Counted from the first letter of the stretch, positions 7,201 through 15,318 are shown. The stretch: 60,789 nt of DNA from JBMOKT01 sp049323895 (GCA_049323895.1 JBMOKT010000029.1:1-60789); one strand, 5' to 3'. Translations and numbers: made by a program. The notes: generated by a model from the sequence alone, not told the origin.

Positions 7201-9003
7201 TTATCTTCCCACCATGCCGATTCTATTAATTAAAGTATCCAGCATTTGGTCTACGGCGGTTATATACCTGGCGGCGGAGTTATAGGCGTGCTGGAAACGG
7301 ATCATGTTGGCCATTTCTTCATCCAAAGATACACCCATGACCATTTCCCGCTTATTTTCCAATTGGCTGATTAACAAACCCTGGTTCTCAACCATGCGGT
7401 TTGCTTCCCGGCCCTTAATACCCAGCTTTGCTGTCTCCGAGCGGTAGTAATCATCGAAAGTGGTATCATCTATCATGGAGTTGTCATACTTCAATTGCGC
7501 TATGCCCAGTGCATTTCCCCCATCCCCTTCAATATCTTCGATTCCACCATAGGGGGGATTATTTGCCGCGGCTATCAAGCTAACTAAATTCGCAATATCT
7601 GTATTAATTGCAATATTGGCTGCTGAAAAACCATTGGTAACATCCGTTACCATAAAAAAGCTGGCAGCTTTTCCCTGGTATTCCTGCTGATGCTGTGCAT
7701 CTGCCGTTTGATAAAATCCTAGAGAATTGGCGGTATTATTACCTGCTGTATAATCAATGGCAATACTGCTGGTTTGACCTTTAGTCTCATCAGCGATTGT
7801 ATTGCTAATTAGTCTTATTGAACCGTTTACATTGTACGCCTTTACATTGTGGGAAGCAGACTGCAACTGTTTGTTAATCTCCGCTGCTAAACTGTCTGCA
7901 TCCTGATAATTGCCCGATGTGAGGGTGATATTAACCGCCGACGCACCATTAACGCTAAATGAGAGGGTATTATTAGAGGCATCTATAGCAATAGGTGCAG
8001 AAAAATCCAGTTTCTCCCCATGGGTATATCCTTGATAGTTTTTTAGTATGGGCAAGTTTTCGGTAATGTGAAAACCCTGGCTATGTACCTCATTTAGCTT
8101 TTGGGCAAAATTTAGAGCCATTTTGTCAAGTTTACTCATAAAATCGACTACCAGTTGGTCCCGGGCTTCCAGCATGCCCTTTAGTTCACCACTTCTGATT
8201 TTTACCTCTGTTCCATCTGCCCAGAGTATTTTTTTTAAGCCATTGTTAACGGCATCTTCTTTAGTAACAATTTGATTTACCACCGTACCGCCTACAAGGG
8301 CCCTGCCCCCTATAGTAACGGAAGCGGCACCCCATTTATCCTCAATTACTTCAATATCAACAAGACCTGCCAACTGATCAAGGAGCAGATCCCTCTTGTC
8401 CCTTAAATCATTGGCTTTGGGACCTTCCGCTTCACCTTTGACTATCTGGTAGTTTAAATCTTTAATCTGCAAACCTATGGAGTTTATTTCCCGTATATTA
8501 ACTGAAATAGAATTGTCAATATCATCTCTTAATTCACTAAATTGTCTGTCCATGTGATTAAAGGTCTCTACCACCGCTTGTCCTGTCTCAATGACAGTTG
8601 TTCTTACTGCAGAGCTTTCCGGCTTACGGCTCAAATCCTCCCAGGCACTCCAAAATTTATCCATAGTTGACCGCAACCCTGCCTCAGAAGGTTCATTAAT
8701 GATAACCTCTATTTTCTGCAGGGCATCATTTTTAAAACTCCAATACCCTTGAAATTTAGTTTCCGTTCTAAACTGTAAATCTAAATAGCTGTCCCGCATC
8801 CTTCTGATATCAGTAATCTTCACACCTGTACCTACAAAGCCGTTGTAGGTTTTAACGGGAGTATCGGCCTGCATCACCACATCCTGGCGAGTATATCCAA
8901 TAGTATTAGCATTGGCTATATTATGACCTGTCACATCAAGGGCCCGCTGCTGAGCAGCCAAGCCTTTGGCTCCTATATTTAAACCAAAAAAGGTTGTACG
9001 CAT
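7201..9003 (-). CDS. flgK: Hook-associated protein FlgK (HAP1)
   Basis: FlgK is the first ring placed on the hook tip. The 600-aa length is typical. The N-terminus (MRTTFFGLNIGAKGLAAQQRALDVTGHNIANANT) is the shared rod/hook D0 signature, and the C-terminus (SLDEEMANMIRFQHAYNSAARYITAVDQMLDTLINRIG) is the matching FlgK/FlgE D0 helix. The middle has variable beta-domains. It lies downstream of flgN, its usual chaperone gene. Confidence 0.97.
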   Translation of the reverse strand: MRTTFFGLNIGAKGLAAQQRALDVTGHNIANANTIGYTRQDVVMQADTPVKTYNGFVGTGVKITDIRRMRDSYLDLQFRTETKFQGYWSFKNDALQKIEVIINEPSEAGLRSTMDKFWSAWEDLSRKPESSAVRTTVIETGQAVVETFNHMDRQFSELRDDIDNSISVNIREINSIGLQIKDLNYQIVKGEAEGPKANDLRDKRDLLLDQLAGLVDIEVIEDKWGAASVTIGGRALVGGTVVNQIVTKEDAVNNGLKKILWADGTEVKIRSGELKGMLEARDQLVVDFMSKLDKMALNFAQKLNEVHSQGFHITENLPILKNYQGYTHGEKLDFSAPIAIDASNNTLSFSVNGASAVNITLTSGNYQDADSLAAEINKQLQSASHNVKAYNVNGSIRLISNTIADETKGQTSSIAIDYTAGNNTANSLGFYQTADAQHQQEYQGKAASFFMVTDVTNGFSAANIAINTDIANLVSLIAAANNPPYGGIEDIEGDGGNALGIAQLKYDNSMIDDTTFDDYYRSETAKLGIKGREANRMVENQGLLISQLENKREMVMGVSLDEEMANMIRFQHAYNSAARYITAVDQMLDTLINRIGMVGR

Positions 9004-9035
9004 TATGAAATCACCTCACTCGTAGACGCTAGACC

Positions 9036-9184
9036 GTGAGCGCGTGGGCGCGTCTTATAATTTTGTATTTTTTTAGTTTAAGTTCATGTGCTTTCTGCCA
9101 GACTTGCAAATCTCTATAGTTTTTATACAATACATAAAACCAACTTCTTACAATTTATTTATTATTTCATGCGCTCACGCGCAC
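9036..9184. repeat. About 150-bp intergenic element with octad inverted ends (copy 2)
   Basis: GTGAGCGC-GTGGGCGC at the left and GCGCTCACGCGCAC at the right bound a core that aligns with copy 1 around CATGTGCTTT and ATAGTTTTTATA. It fills the flgK-flgN gap. Confidence 0.7.
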
Positions 9185-9191
9185 TTTGTGC

Positions 9192-9674
9192 TTATGCTTT
9201 CGAATCAAATATCCTGCTAAGCTGTTTAACCCCTTTAGAGTCTTTTTCAGGGTATACTACTTCCCGCTCAGAACTCGCTATAGTATTGATAGTAAAATTG
9301 ACTATTTTTAACGCCTGCTCTATGAGGCTTGAATTTTCTTGGTTTGTTTGGGAAAGTTCTTCTATTACTTTCTGAAGTTCCTGATAGATGGGAGTTAGCT
9401 GGCTCTTAAATGGTTGGGGGGCAGTCTCGGCAAGATCCTTAAGGGTAATGGATTCTACCGATGCACTAAAGTACCCTGATAATGTATGAATTATCTGGAG
9501 CCGTTTATTTTCCAGCCTGGTGGCACGAATTATAATCTCTTGTTCCTTTTTATTTAGGTTATCTAATTCTTTAATATCATTACCTATGAGAACCTGCTTT
9601 TTCTTTGCAGCAATATCCAGTAAAGCTTTATATTCATTTAACTGTTCTTGCAAAACGTTTACTAAAGCTTCCAT
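9192..9674 (-). CDS. flgN: FlgN-like flagellar chaperone
   Basis: FlgN chaperones FlgK and FlgL to the export gate. This 160-aa, almost wholly helical protein has the family's opening coiled coil (LVNVLQEQLNEYKALLDIAAKKKQVLIGNDIKELDNLNKKEQEII), followed by a region with a recognisable TLKDLAE segment and a flexible serine/lysine C-terminus. It lies between flgM and flgK, the expected place. Sequence similarity within the family is low, so the call combines pattern and position. Confidence 0.86.
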   Translation of the reverse strand: MEALVNVLQEQLNEYKALLDIAAKKKQVLIGNDIKELDNLNKKEQEIIIRATRLENKRLQIIHTLSGYFSASVESITLKDLAETAPQPFKSQLTPIYQELQKVIEELSQTNQENSSLIEQALKIVNFTINTIASSEREVVYPEKDSKGVKQLSRIFDSKA

Positions 9675-9783
9675 AAAAACACCCCTCTAAGTTTTCTTAC
9701 TTTAGAGGTGGCAAACGGTTTCTCGCCCATTCGCCCACTCGCCCACTTATCAACTGACCCTAGTTATCGACCTAAAAGCTCAA

Positions 9784-10068
9784 TTAGCTCTTTTTATCAA
9801 AAAGGAAACCATTAAGCATCTTTCTAGCAACATCTTCTGCAGAAACATTATAATTACCTTGTTTAATTGCATTCTCTATCTGATTAACCCTTTGCTCCCG
9901 AATTTCCGGAGCATTTTTAGCCGAATGGAAAATCTTGCTTAAAACCTGGGCTTCATTTGATACCTGCATTTCATCTTTTTTGCCTTGAACACTACTAACA
10001 CTATGAGGTCCCTGAATCTTTTTCTGATTATATGCCCTTAAAACACCAGAAATATTATTTATTTTCAC
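9784..10068 (-). CDS. flgM: Anti-sigma-28 factor FlgM
   Basis: FlgM binds SigD and keeps late flagellar promoters silent until the hook is complete. At 94 aa it has the family opening (MKINNISGVLRAYNQKK with a Gly-Pro step) and the C-terminal SigD-binding helices (NAPEIREQRVNQIENAIKQGNYNVSAEDVARKMLNG). A SigD promoter lies just upstream, so FlgM is likely made in part under its own target factor, a negative feedback loop. The promoter is embedded in the hairpin that follows yvyF. Confidence 0.94.
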   Translation of the reverse strand: MKINNISGVLRAYNQKKIQGPHSVSSVQGKKDEMQVSNEAQVLSKIFHSAKNAPEIREQRVNQIENAIKQGNYNVSAEDVARKMLNGFLFDKKS

Positions 10069-10087
10069 CCTATACCACCCTTTCCGC

Positions 10088-10133
10088 AGAAAAATAACAC
10101 CTACCTTTTATATCGGTTAGGTGTTATTTTTCT
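10088..10133 (-). terminator. Long hairpin after yvyF, overlapping the flgM promoter
   Basis: A perfect stem of AGAAAAATAACACCTA against TAGGTGTTATTTTTCT with a 14-base loop lies 12 bases beyond the yvyF stop; both flanks are T-rich, so it could end transcription from either side. The SigD -10 of flgM falls in the loop. Confidence 0.85.
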
Positions 10134-10136
10134 TTA
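10110..10136 (-). promoter_or_regulatory. SigD promoter for flgM
   Basis: TAAA (10136-10133), a 15-base spacer and ACCGATAT (10117-10110) match the SigD pattern. The spacer forms the 5' arm of the terminator hairpin. Confidence 0.82.
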
Positions 10137-10145
10137 GCTGTTAAT

Positions 10146-10532
10146 TTATTCTTTTATATGGAATTTAACCTTGTTTTTATCAATGGAGTCTTCATCCTTT
10201 TGGGTAAAAATATAAAAACCTTTGGCCAGTTCACTGGAACATTGGGTGCAATACCTTCCGCTTTGAATTAATTTGCCACACCTATCGCAGGATACTGAAA
10301 TACCAGAATAATTCTTGCCTTCTATCCGTCCTTCTCTAACCCAGCGGACAATTTTTTCTTCATCAACTTCTGTTGCTTCGGCAAGGTCAAATATGCCAAT
10401 CTTAGGGTTCTTTTGGAGATATTCCTTAACTTTTATAAATTCTGCCTCATCCTGCTTCCGACAGGCAGGACAAAGGTTTACATTATTATAAACAAAAACT
10501 TTGCCGCACTCAGGGCAGTTTTTTAAATCCAT
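10146..10532 (-). CDS. yvyF: YvyF / TIGR03826 flagellar operon zinc-finger protein
   Basis: This 128-aa protein carries two Cys4-type ribbons (CPECGKVFVYNNVNLCPAC near residues 6-24 and CDRCGKLIQSGRYCTQC near 80-96), with a MerR/HTH-like middle (IGIFDLAEATEVDEEKIVRWVREGRI). It is the first gene of the flagellar cluster in many Firmicutes, as here before flgM. A regulatory role is likely but the target is not established. The ATG at 10532 lies 8 bases after GGGGG; the ATG two codons earlier is too close. Confidence 0.9.
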   Translation of the reverse strand: MDLKNCPECGKVFVYNNVNLCPACRKQDEAEFIKVKEYLQKNPKIGIFDLAEATEVDEEKIVRWVREGRIEGKNYSGISVSCDRCGKLIQSGRYCTQCSSELAKGFYIFTQKDEDSIDKNKVKFHIKE

Positions 10533-10595
10533 ACACATTACCCCCTTTTTTGGCTATATTCGACTTATTCTGAATATTTCCTGCAAAAGGTAAAA

Positions 10596-10754
10596 TTAAT
10601 GGGTCATATGGGAGTAGTCGTCTCTAACATTGCATAGCCAAGGGGATTGGGTGCAATTGTTGCAGTCTTCAAGCCTGCTTTTTTCCACAGCCTGTTTTAC
10701 CATTTTAAAAAGCATTAGTCTTTCGTGCATCTCTTTTAAAGTCATTTCACCCAT
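10596..10754 (-). CDS. Small cysteine-containing hypothetical protein, 52 aa
   Basis: A short gene begins at an ATG 8 bases after a strong GGGAGGG site. The product starts MGEMTLKEMHERLMLFKMVK, a likely amphipathic helix, and ends with EDCNNCTQSPWLCNVRDDYS, giving Cys-x2-Cys-x6-Cys, suited to binding a metal or forming a redox centre. It lies 58 bases upstream of yvyF in the same direction, so it may be the true head of the flagellar cluster. I do not recognise a family. Confidence 0.72.
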   Translation of the reverse strand: MGEMTLKEMHERLMLFKMVKQAVEKSRLEDCNNCTQSPWLCNVRDDYSHMTH

Positions 10755-10842
10755 AAGTTATCCCTCCCTAAATGTGTCTTATTAATAAATTAACCAGATT
10801 AAATAGTTTTTAAACATCAAGTGACCAGCAAATAGAGATTAT

Positions 10843-10880
10843 TGACCAGTGACCGGTGGTCAGTGATTAGTAACCAGTGA
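10843..10880. repeat. Degenerate heptad repeat between yvyF-side genes and comF
   Basis: GTGACCG, GTGGTCA, GTGATTA and GTAACCA follow one another in 7-base register in the divergent gap upstream of comF. Confidence 0.75.
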
Positions 10881-10995
10881 GGCGAAAGACGAAATGAATA
10901 CTGACGAGTTGACCAATAGACGAATAGAAGAAAATTTGTTAAATTTAATGTGACCAAGGATTACCAACCCATACAAGACGGAAGGGAGGAGTGCC

Positions 10996-11703
10996 ATGTC
11001 AATCATTTCCTTTATCAGTGAGTTGCTATTTCCTACTCCCAGAATATGCCCTTTTTGCCGTAAGCCTCAAGAAAGGCTTATGGTGTGTATGGAGTGCAAT
11101 ATCCGACTTGAACAGTATGTGAAAAAATTAGGGCAATGCACAAGGTGCGGCACCTTTGGCAAACCCGGTACAGTTTGCGATAACTGCCGGGATTGGCCTC
11201 AGTACTTAATAAGTAATTTTGCCGCTGTCCCCTATGAAAAAAGTTTCAGGGATTCCTTGCAAAACCTTAAGTTCAAAAGACAAGGCTGGCTGGCTCCTGC
11301 CTTGGTGGAATTTATGACCAACAAATACTCCTTCCCCTCAGAAAAGATAGACTTTATTATACCTGTTCCCCTGCATAAAAAACGTCTGAAGGAAAGAGGG
11401 TTTAATCAATCTGCCCTTTTAGGAAAGGAATTGGCTAAAGGTCTGAACCTTACCTATGTGGAAAACTTATTGGTAAGGCAGGTGGATACCCCTCACCAAA
11501 CCGGCTTGCTAAGAAATGAACGCCGGAATAACCTAATAAAAGCATTCACCGCTACCGACAATAGTCAATTAAAAGGCAAAACAATTTTACTGGTGGACGA
11601 TGTGATAACCACCGGTACTACCATCAGAGAATGTGCCAAGACTCTATATAAGGCAGGGTCAAAACATATTTACAGCATTACCTTTGCTGCAGGTATTAAA
11701 TAA
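10996..11703 (+). CDS. comF: ComF family phosphoribosyltransferase-like protein
   Basis: ComF proteins are cytoplasmic factors linked to DNA uptake and fork repair. The 235 residues show an N-terminal Cys4 zinc finger (CPFCRKPQERLMVC, then CTRCGTFGKPGTVCDNC) and the type I PRTase domain ending in the PRPP loop VDDVITTGTTIRE. A GGGAGGAG site lies 6 bases before the ATG. It is the only plus-strand gene until 58 kb, divergent from the flagellar cluster and convergent with codY; in Bacillus comF lies in the same cluster but is co-directional. Confidence 0.94.
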   Translation: MSIISFISELLFPTPRICPFCRKPQERLMVCMECNIRLEQYVKKLGQCTRCGTFGKPGTVCDNCRDWPQYLISNFAAVPYEKSFRDSLQNLKFKRQGWLAPALVEFMTNKYSFPSEKIDFIIPVPLHKKRLKERGFNQSALLGKELAKGLNLTYVENLLVRQVDTPHQTGLLRNERRNNLIKAFTATDNSQLKGKTILLVDDVITTGTTIRECAKTLYKAGSKHIYSITFAAGIK

Positions 11704-11763
11704 TAACAATTCCCAAGATACCCCACAAGTCTAGGGACGACCTCGGTGTTGTTTCTTAAAATT

Positions 11764-11890
11764 TAGCGGCTGTTCAAAATGGATGCATAGCTAGGCATAT
11801 TTTAAGCCCCAAACCGGAGGCGTACATGAGGTACGTTGAGGATTTGGGGCTTAAAATTAACGACGCTAGGCGCCATTTTCAACAGCCGCC
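11764..11890. repeat. Large palindromic element between comF and codY
   Basis: Outer arms GCGGCTGTT-CAAAATGG and CCATTTT-CAACAGCCGC enclose second arms TTTTAAGCCCCAAA and TTTGGGGCTTAAAA around a central GTAC-rich loop, giving one long imperfect hairpin of about 125 bases. It can end transcription from both convergent genes. A shorter relative occurs at 29625-29692. Confidence 0.8.
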
Positions 11891-11892
11891 CA

Positions 11893-12624
11893 TTACACCT
11901 GGGCTAGCTCTTCGTATAAGTAGTCATTCAACACCTTAATATAAGTACCTTTCATACCTAGGGAACGGGCATCTATTACTCCCGCACTTTCCAGCTTTCT
12001 CAAGGCATTTACTATTACGGAACGGGTCAGCTTATACTGCTCAGCTAATTTGCTGGCTACTAAGAAGCCTTCACTTCCTTCGATTTCGTTAAAGATATAC
12101 TTCACTGCTTCTAATTCAGAGTATGAGAGCACTTCTAATGCTAGTTGAACTACCGTTTTTTTACGTGCTTCGTTTTCAATCTTCTGGTTTACTATACGCA
12201 TAATCTGCATACCTGCTACAGATGAACCATACTCAGAAAGAATAACTTCCCCAGGATTAAAGGGTTGTCCCTTTCTGGCATAAACCAAAGTTCCTAACCT
12301 TTCCCCGCTGCTTAATACTGGGGCTAAAATTACGCTGCAGTTATCCCTTTTAATATTAATTTCTGTTTGGGAATAACCAAAAATCCATTGGGTACACTCT
12401 TCGGAAAACTGCTTACCTTCTAAATCTTCGGGACCAAATAAACTATCCACTTCAATTTCCGATTGCCCTAATAGCCTGCCTTTTCTTCCTACTATGTACA
12501 CATTGCAGCCGATTACATCCCGCAACTCATTGGCAATAGTCTCAAAATCCAGAACATTGCTGGCAGCTTTTTGTAGCAATTGGTGCATTACTCTCGTTTT
12601 TTCCAATAGGGTTTGAATTTCCAT
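11893..12624 (-). CDS. codY: CodY, GTP- and branched-chain-amino-acid-sensing repressor
   Basis: CodY represses stationary-phase genes while GTP and Ile/Leu/Val are plentiful. The 243-aa protein has the N-terminal GAF effector domain (MEIQTLLEKTRVMHQLLQ, VYIVGRKGRLLGQ) and the C-terminal winged HTH (ASKLAEQYKLTRSVIVNALRKLESAGVIDARSLGMKGTYIKVLN). It stands alone, without the xerC-hslVU genes of Bacillus. An imperfect palindrome of AT-rich bases at 12711-12729 lies upstream and might be an operator. Confidence 0.97.
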   Translation of the reverse strand: MEIQTLLEKTRVMHQLLQKAASNVLDFETIANELRDVIGCNVYIVGRKGRLLGQSEIEVDSLFGPEDLEGKQFSEECTQWIFGYSQTEINIKRDNCSVILAPVLSSGERLGTLVYARKGQPFNPGEVILSEYGSSVAGMQIMRIVNQKIENEARKKTVVQLALEVLSYSELEAVKYIFNEIEGSEGFLVASKLAEQYKLTRSVIVNALRKLESAGVIDARSLGMKGTYIKVLNDYLYEELAQV

Positions 12625-12710
12625 TAAATTAAATTACCTCCTCGTTTTTGGATTTGTTAGTAGTATTGCCAACAATTTGCAATTTATTCATTTTAAGTAA
12701 ATTTTATTTG

Positions 12711-12729
12711 TGAAAAATTAATTTTTTCA
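12711..12729. promoter_or_regulatory. AT-rich inverted repeat upstream of codY
   Basis: TGAAAAATTA facing ATTTTTTCA forms a near-perfect dyad about 85 bases before the codY start. It resembles half of a CodY-type or other repressor site but does not match the CodY consensus cleanly. Confidence 0.3.
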
Positions 12730-12803
12730 TAATTGTATGTAAAACAAAGTGTAGAGAGAATAAGTGAATAATTTTTTCCCACGTTATTGTAAAATTGACC
12801 AAT

Positions 12804-12881
12804 AAAAAACCGCCTGCGGCGTTTAGTGGCTAGTGGCTAGTTGTTAGTGGCTAGTAAAACACATTAAAAAAGCTAAACGAT
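12804..12881 (-). repeat. Spare-terminator module, copy 1, with heptads
   Basis: On the minus strand it reads GTTTAGC, T-rich linker, heptad units CTAGCCA, CTAAAC, then CGCC-GCA-GGCG followed by TTTTTT. The GTTTAG/CTAAAC pair and the CGCC/GGCG stem with its U tract look like a compact terminator. It lies downstream of the dusB terminator. Other copies are at 28212, 52363 and 55643. Confidence 0.8.
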
Positions 12882-12884
12882 AAA

Positions 12885-12921
12885 AAAACAACCTTGAGGG
12901 CATCTTTACCTCCGGTTGTTT
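12885..12921 (-). terminator. Terminator of dusB
   Basis: AAAACAACC pairs with GGTTGTTTT, with an inner GGAGG/CCTC pairing, followed by TTTT on the minus strand, about 50 bases past the dusB stop. Confidence 0.85.
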
Positions 12922-12969
12922 TATGTGTTTTACTAGCTACTAGCCACTTATAAAAAATGCCAGCGTTTT

Positions 12970-13941
12970 TTATTCTACATCTATCTGACTTAAATAGCCA
13001 AACAGCATTTCCTTAATTTCCTCCAATGTTTTCACTTTATTTACCATATCCCTGATACGTGCAGAATGAGGAAGACCTTTAAAATACCAGGCCACATGCT
13101 TGCGCATCTCTTTAATGGCAACCTGTTCATCCTTGTATTTCACAGCCAGCTCGGCATGTTTTACCGCTGTTAAAATTCTTTCTGAGAGACCAGGTTCAGG
13201 TATTTTTTCTCCTGAAGATAAAAATTTATTAATAGCTGCAAAAATCCAGGGATTACCCATAGCACCTCTACCCACCATTGTTCCGTCACAATTGGTTTCT
13301 CTCAGCATCCTAAGAGCATCTTCCGGTTTAAAAATGTCTCCGTTACCAATTACCGGTATGTTGACAGCCTCTTTAACCCTTCTTATTATTTCCCAATCCG
13401 CTTTCCCCGAATAAAATTGGCTGCGGGTTCTGCCATGGACAGCAATTGCCTTGGCACCTGCCTCTTCCATTGCTTTTGCAAACTCCACAGCATTAATATT
13501 ATTATCATCCCATCCCTTACGTATTTTAACAGTAACAGGCACTTTTACCGCAAGGGAAACTTTTTTTACAATCTCTGCGGCAAGGTGGGAATCCAGCATC
13601 AGGGCTGAACCTTCCTTATTTTTAATAACCTTAGGTACAGGGCAGCCCATATTTATGTCAATTATATCTGCGCCATGTTCTTGTACAACAAAGGCTCCTT
13701 CTGCCATTATCCGGGGGTCTGAACCAAAAATCTGAACACTTATGGGATGATCTTCATTCTTTAGGTCTATGAGATTAAAGGTCCGCTCATTTTTATAGGT
13801 AAGGGCCTTGGCACTTACCATTTCTGTATATATTAGTCCGCAGCCCTTTTCTTTACATAAAATTCGAAAGGGTTTATCTGTCACCCCTGCCATAGGTGCC
13901 AATACTACTGGATTATCAATTGCTACATTCCCTATTTGCAT
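12970..13941 (-). CDS. dusB: tRNA-dihydrouridine synthase (DusB-like)
   Basis: This FMN enzyme reduces uridine to dihydrouridine in tRNA D-loops using NADPH. The 323-aa TIM barrel has the family blocks LAPMAGVTDKPFRILCKEKGCGLIYTEMVSA, DINMGCPVPKVIKNKEGSALM (with the catalytic Cys), AVHGRTRSQFYSG and IGNGDIF; the C-terminal helical domain contains RKHVAWYFKGLPHSARIRD. The start codon follows GGAG by 8 bases. It is not tightly coupled to coaX, since 54 bases with a heptad pair lie between them. Confidence 0.95.
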   Translation of the reverse strand: MQIGNVAIDNPVVLAPMAGVTDKPFRILCKEKGCGLIYTEMVSAKALTYKNERTFNLIDLKNEDHPISVQIFGSDPRIMAEGAFVVQEHGADIIDINMGCPVPKVIKNKEGSALMLDSHLAAEIVKKVSLAVKVPVTVKIRKGWDDNNINAVEFAKAMEEAGAKAIAVHGRTRSQFYSGKADWEIIRRVKEAVNIPVIGNGDIFKPEDALRMLRETNCDGTMVGRGAMGNPWIFAAINKFLSSGEKIPEPGLSERILTAVKHAELAVKYKDEQVAIKEMRKHVAWYFKGLPHSARIRDMVNKVKTLEEIKEMLFGYLSQIDVE

Positions 13942-13995
13942 TACTACAGCTCCTTATTTAGTGGCTAGTGGCATCGAATGAAAGCTAATGAAGCG

Positions 13996-14769
13996 TTAGC
14001 TGCACTTGTTTCTTTCATAAATAATCCGCAAACCTTCCAAAGTCAATAGCTTATCAACCACATCAATAGTTTCCGTATCTTTGGCAATAAGTTCAGCGAT
14101 TCCGCCGGTGGCAATTACCTTGATATTTTCTCCAGCCAGCTCCTGCTTCATTCTTCTGACTATACCATCCACTAACCCGCTGTATCCATAAATAATACCT
14201 GACTGGATAGCATTTACTGTGTTTTTTGCGATGACCTTTTTGGGAGTTATCAGTTCCACTTTGGGCAGCTTGGCCGTTCTTTGAAACAATGCCTCCGTAG
14301 CAATATTGATGCCTGGTGTTATGGCACCTCCCAGGTACTCACCCTTGCCCGAAATGCAGCAAAAGGTTGTTGCTGTTCCAAAATCAACAATTATCAGGGG
14401 TCCCCCGTACCTTTCATAGCCTGCTACAGCATTTACAATCCTGTCGGCCCCTACCTCCCGGGGATTCTCATAGAGGATAGCCATTCCTGTTTTGATCCCC
14501 GGCCCTATAATAATGGGCTTAAGGTTAAAATACTTTTTAGTCATATCTTCCAAAGCACTAATAATGGGAGGTACAACTGAGGAAAATATTATATCACTTA
14601 TCTCAGCTGGATTTATTTTATGGTAAAAAAACAGGTTTTGAATCAACACGCCATATTCATCGCTGGTCTTCTGCCGGTCAGTTGCAATCCTCCAGTAGGT
14701 AAGCAGTTCTTTTCCTCTATACACCCCCACAACCATATTTGTATTACCTATATCAAATGCTAAAAGCAA
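13996..14769 (-). CDS. coaX: Type III pantothenate kinase
   Basis: CoaX phosphorylates pantothenate, the first step of coenzyme A synthesis. The 257-aa ASKHA-fold protein shows MLLAFDIGNTNMVVGVYRG (phosphate-binding DxGNT), the GADRIVNAVAGYERYGGPLIIVDFGTATTF block with the metal/substrate site, and the GGAITPGI loop. It lies 15 bases after an ECF S-component gene, suggesting that vitamin uptake and phosphorylation are made together. Confidence 0.96.
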   Translation of the reverse strand: MLLAFDIGNTNMVVGVYRGKELLTYWRIATDRQKTSDEYGVLIQNLFFYHKINPAEISDIIFSSVVPPIISALEDMTKKYFNLKPIIIGPGIKTGMAILYENPREVGADRIVNAVAGYERYGGPLIIVDFGTATTFCCISGKGEYLGGAITPGINIATEALFQRTAKLPKVELITPKKVIAKNTVNAIQSGIIYGYSGLVDGIVRRMKQELAGENIKVIATGGIAELIAKDTETIDVVDKLLTLEGLRIIYERNKCS

Positions 14770-14784
14770 CTAGAGCACCTCTTT

Positions 14785-15318
14785 CTACAAGCTTTCCCTA
14801 TATTTATGCAGAACCCTTACTAAAACTACCGTTATTACTGCCGCAAGAATTACTTCAAAAATAGCGTGGCTTACCACAATCATATATGCTACTTGCAGAG
14901 GAATATATCCTACCAGAACAGCCAAACCCAAAAAACCCACTGTATTCGTTACTGTCCCAACTATTGCAGCAACTATAGAGCCTAGGTTTACATTTTTCCG
15001 AAATACCCAATAGGCATAATATGATGTAATACCAATTAAAACCCTGGGCACAATACGCACGAAAGGATCGGCTGGAACCGCACCGGTTGGGCTCAAGAAA
15101 CTATACAAACCAAAGATAAAGCCCGTAAATGCACCTACTACCGGTCCTTCTAAGATTGCGGCCAAAATAACAGGAATGTGCATGATTGTAGCCTTCCCTA
15201 CCGGTGTTGGCACGGGAATAAAGCCTAATCCAGTGGCCCCTAAAACAATTGTTATGGCTCCCAGCATCCCGGCAATAACCATTTTTCTCGTGCCTGTTCT
15301 TACATTAACATTTTCCAT
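14785..15318 (-). CDS. ECF transporter S-component, probably pantothenate-type
   Basis: A 177-aa integral membrane protein with about five to six hydrophobic segments and the ECF S-component features of an Ala-rich first helix (RKMVIAGMLGAITIVLGATG) and a GPVVGAFTGFIFGLYSFLSP loop. S-components bind a vitamin and share an energising module encoded elsewhere. The operon with coaX argues for pantothenate, but folate or another ligand cannot be excluded from sequence. A perfect palindrome, TGGTAG-ATA-CTACCA, lies at 15362-15376 before the gene. Confidence 0.82.
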   Translation of the reverse strand: MENVNVRTGTRKMVIAGMLGAITIVLGATGLGFIPVPTPVGKATIMHIPVILAAILEGPVVGAFTGFIFGLYSFLSPTGAVPADPFVRIVPRVLIGITSYYAYWVFRKNVNLGSIVAAIVGTVTNTVGFLGLAVLVGYIPLQVAYMIVVSHAIFEVILAAVITVVLVRVLHKYRESL

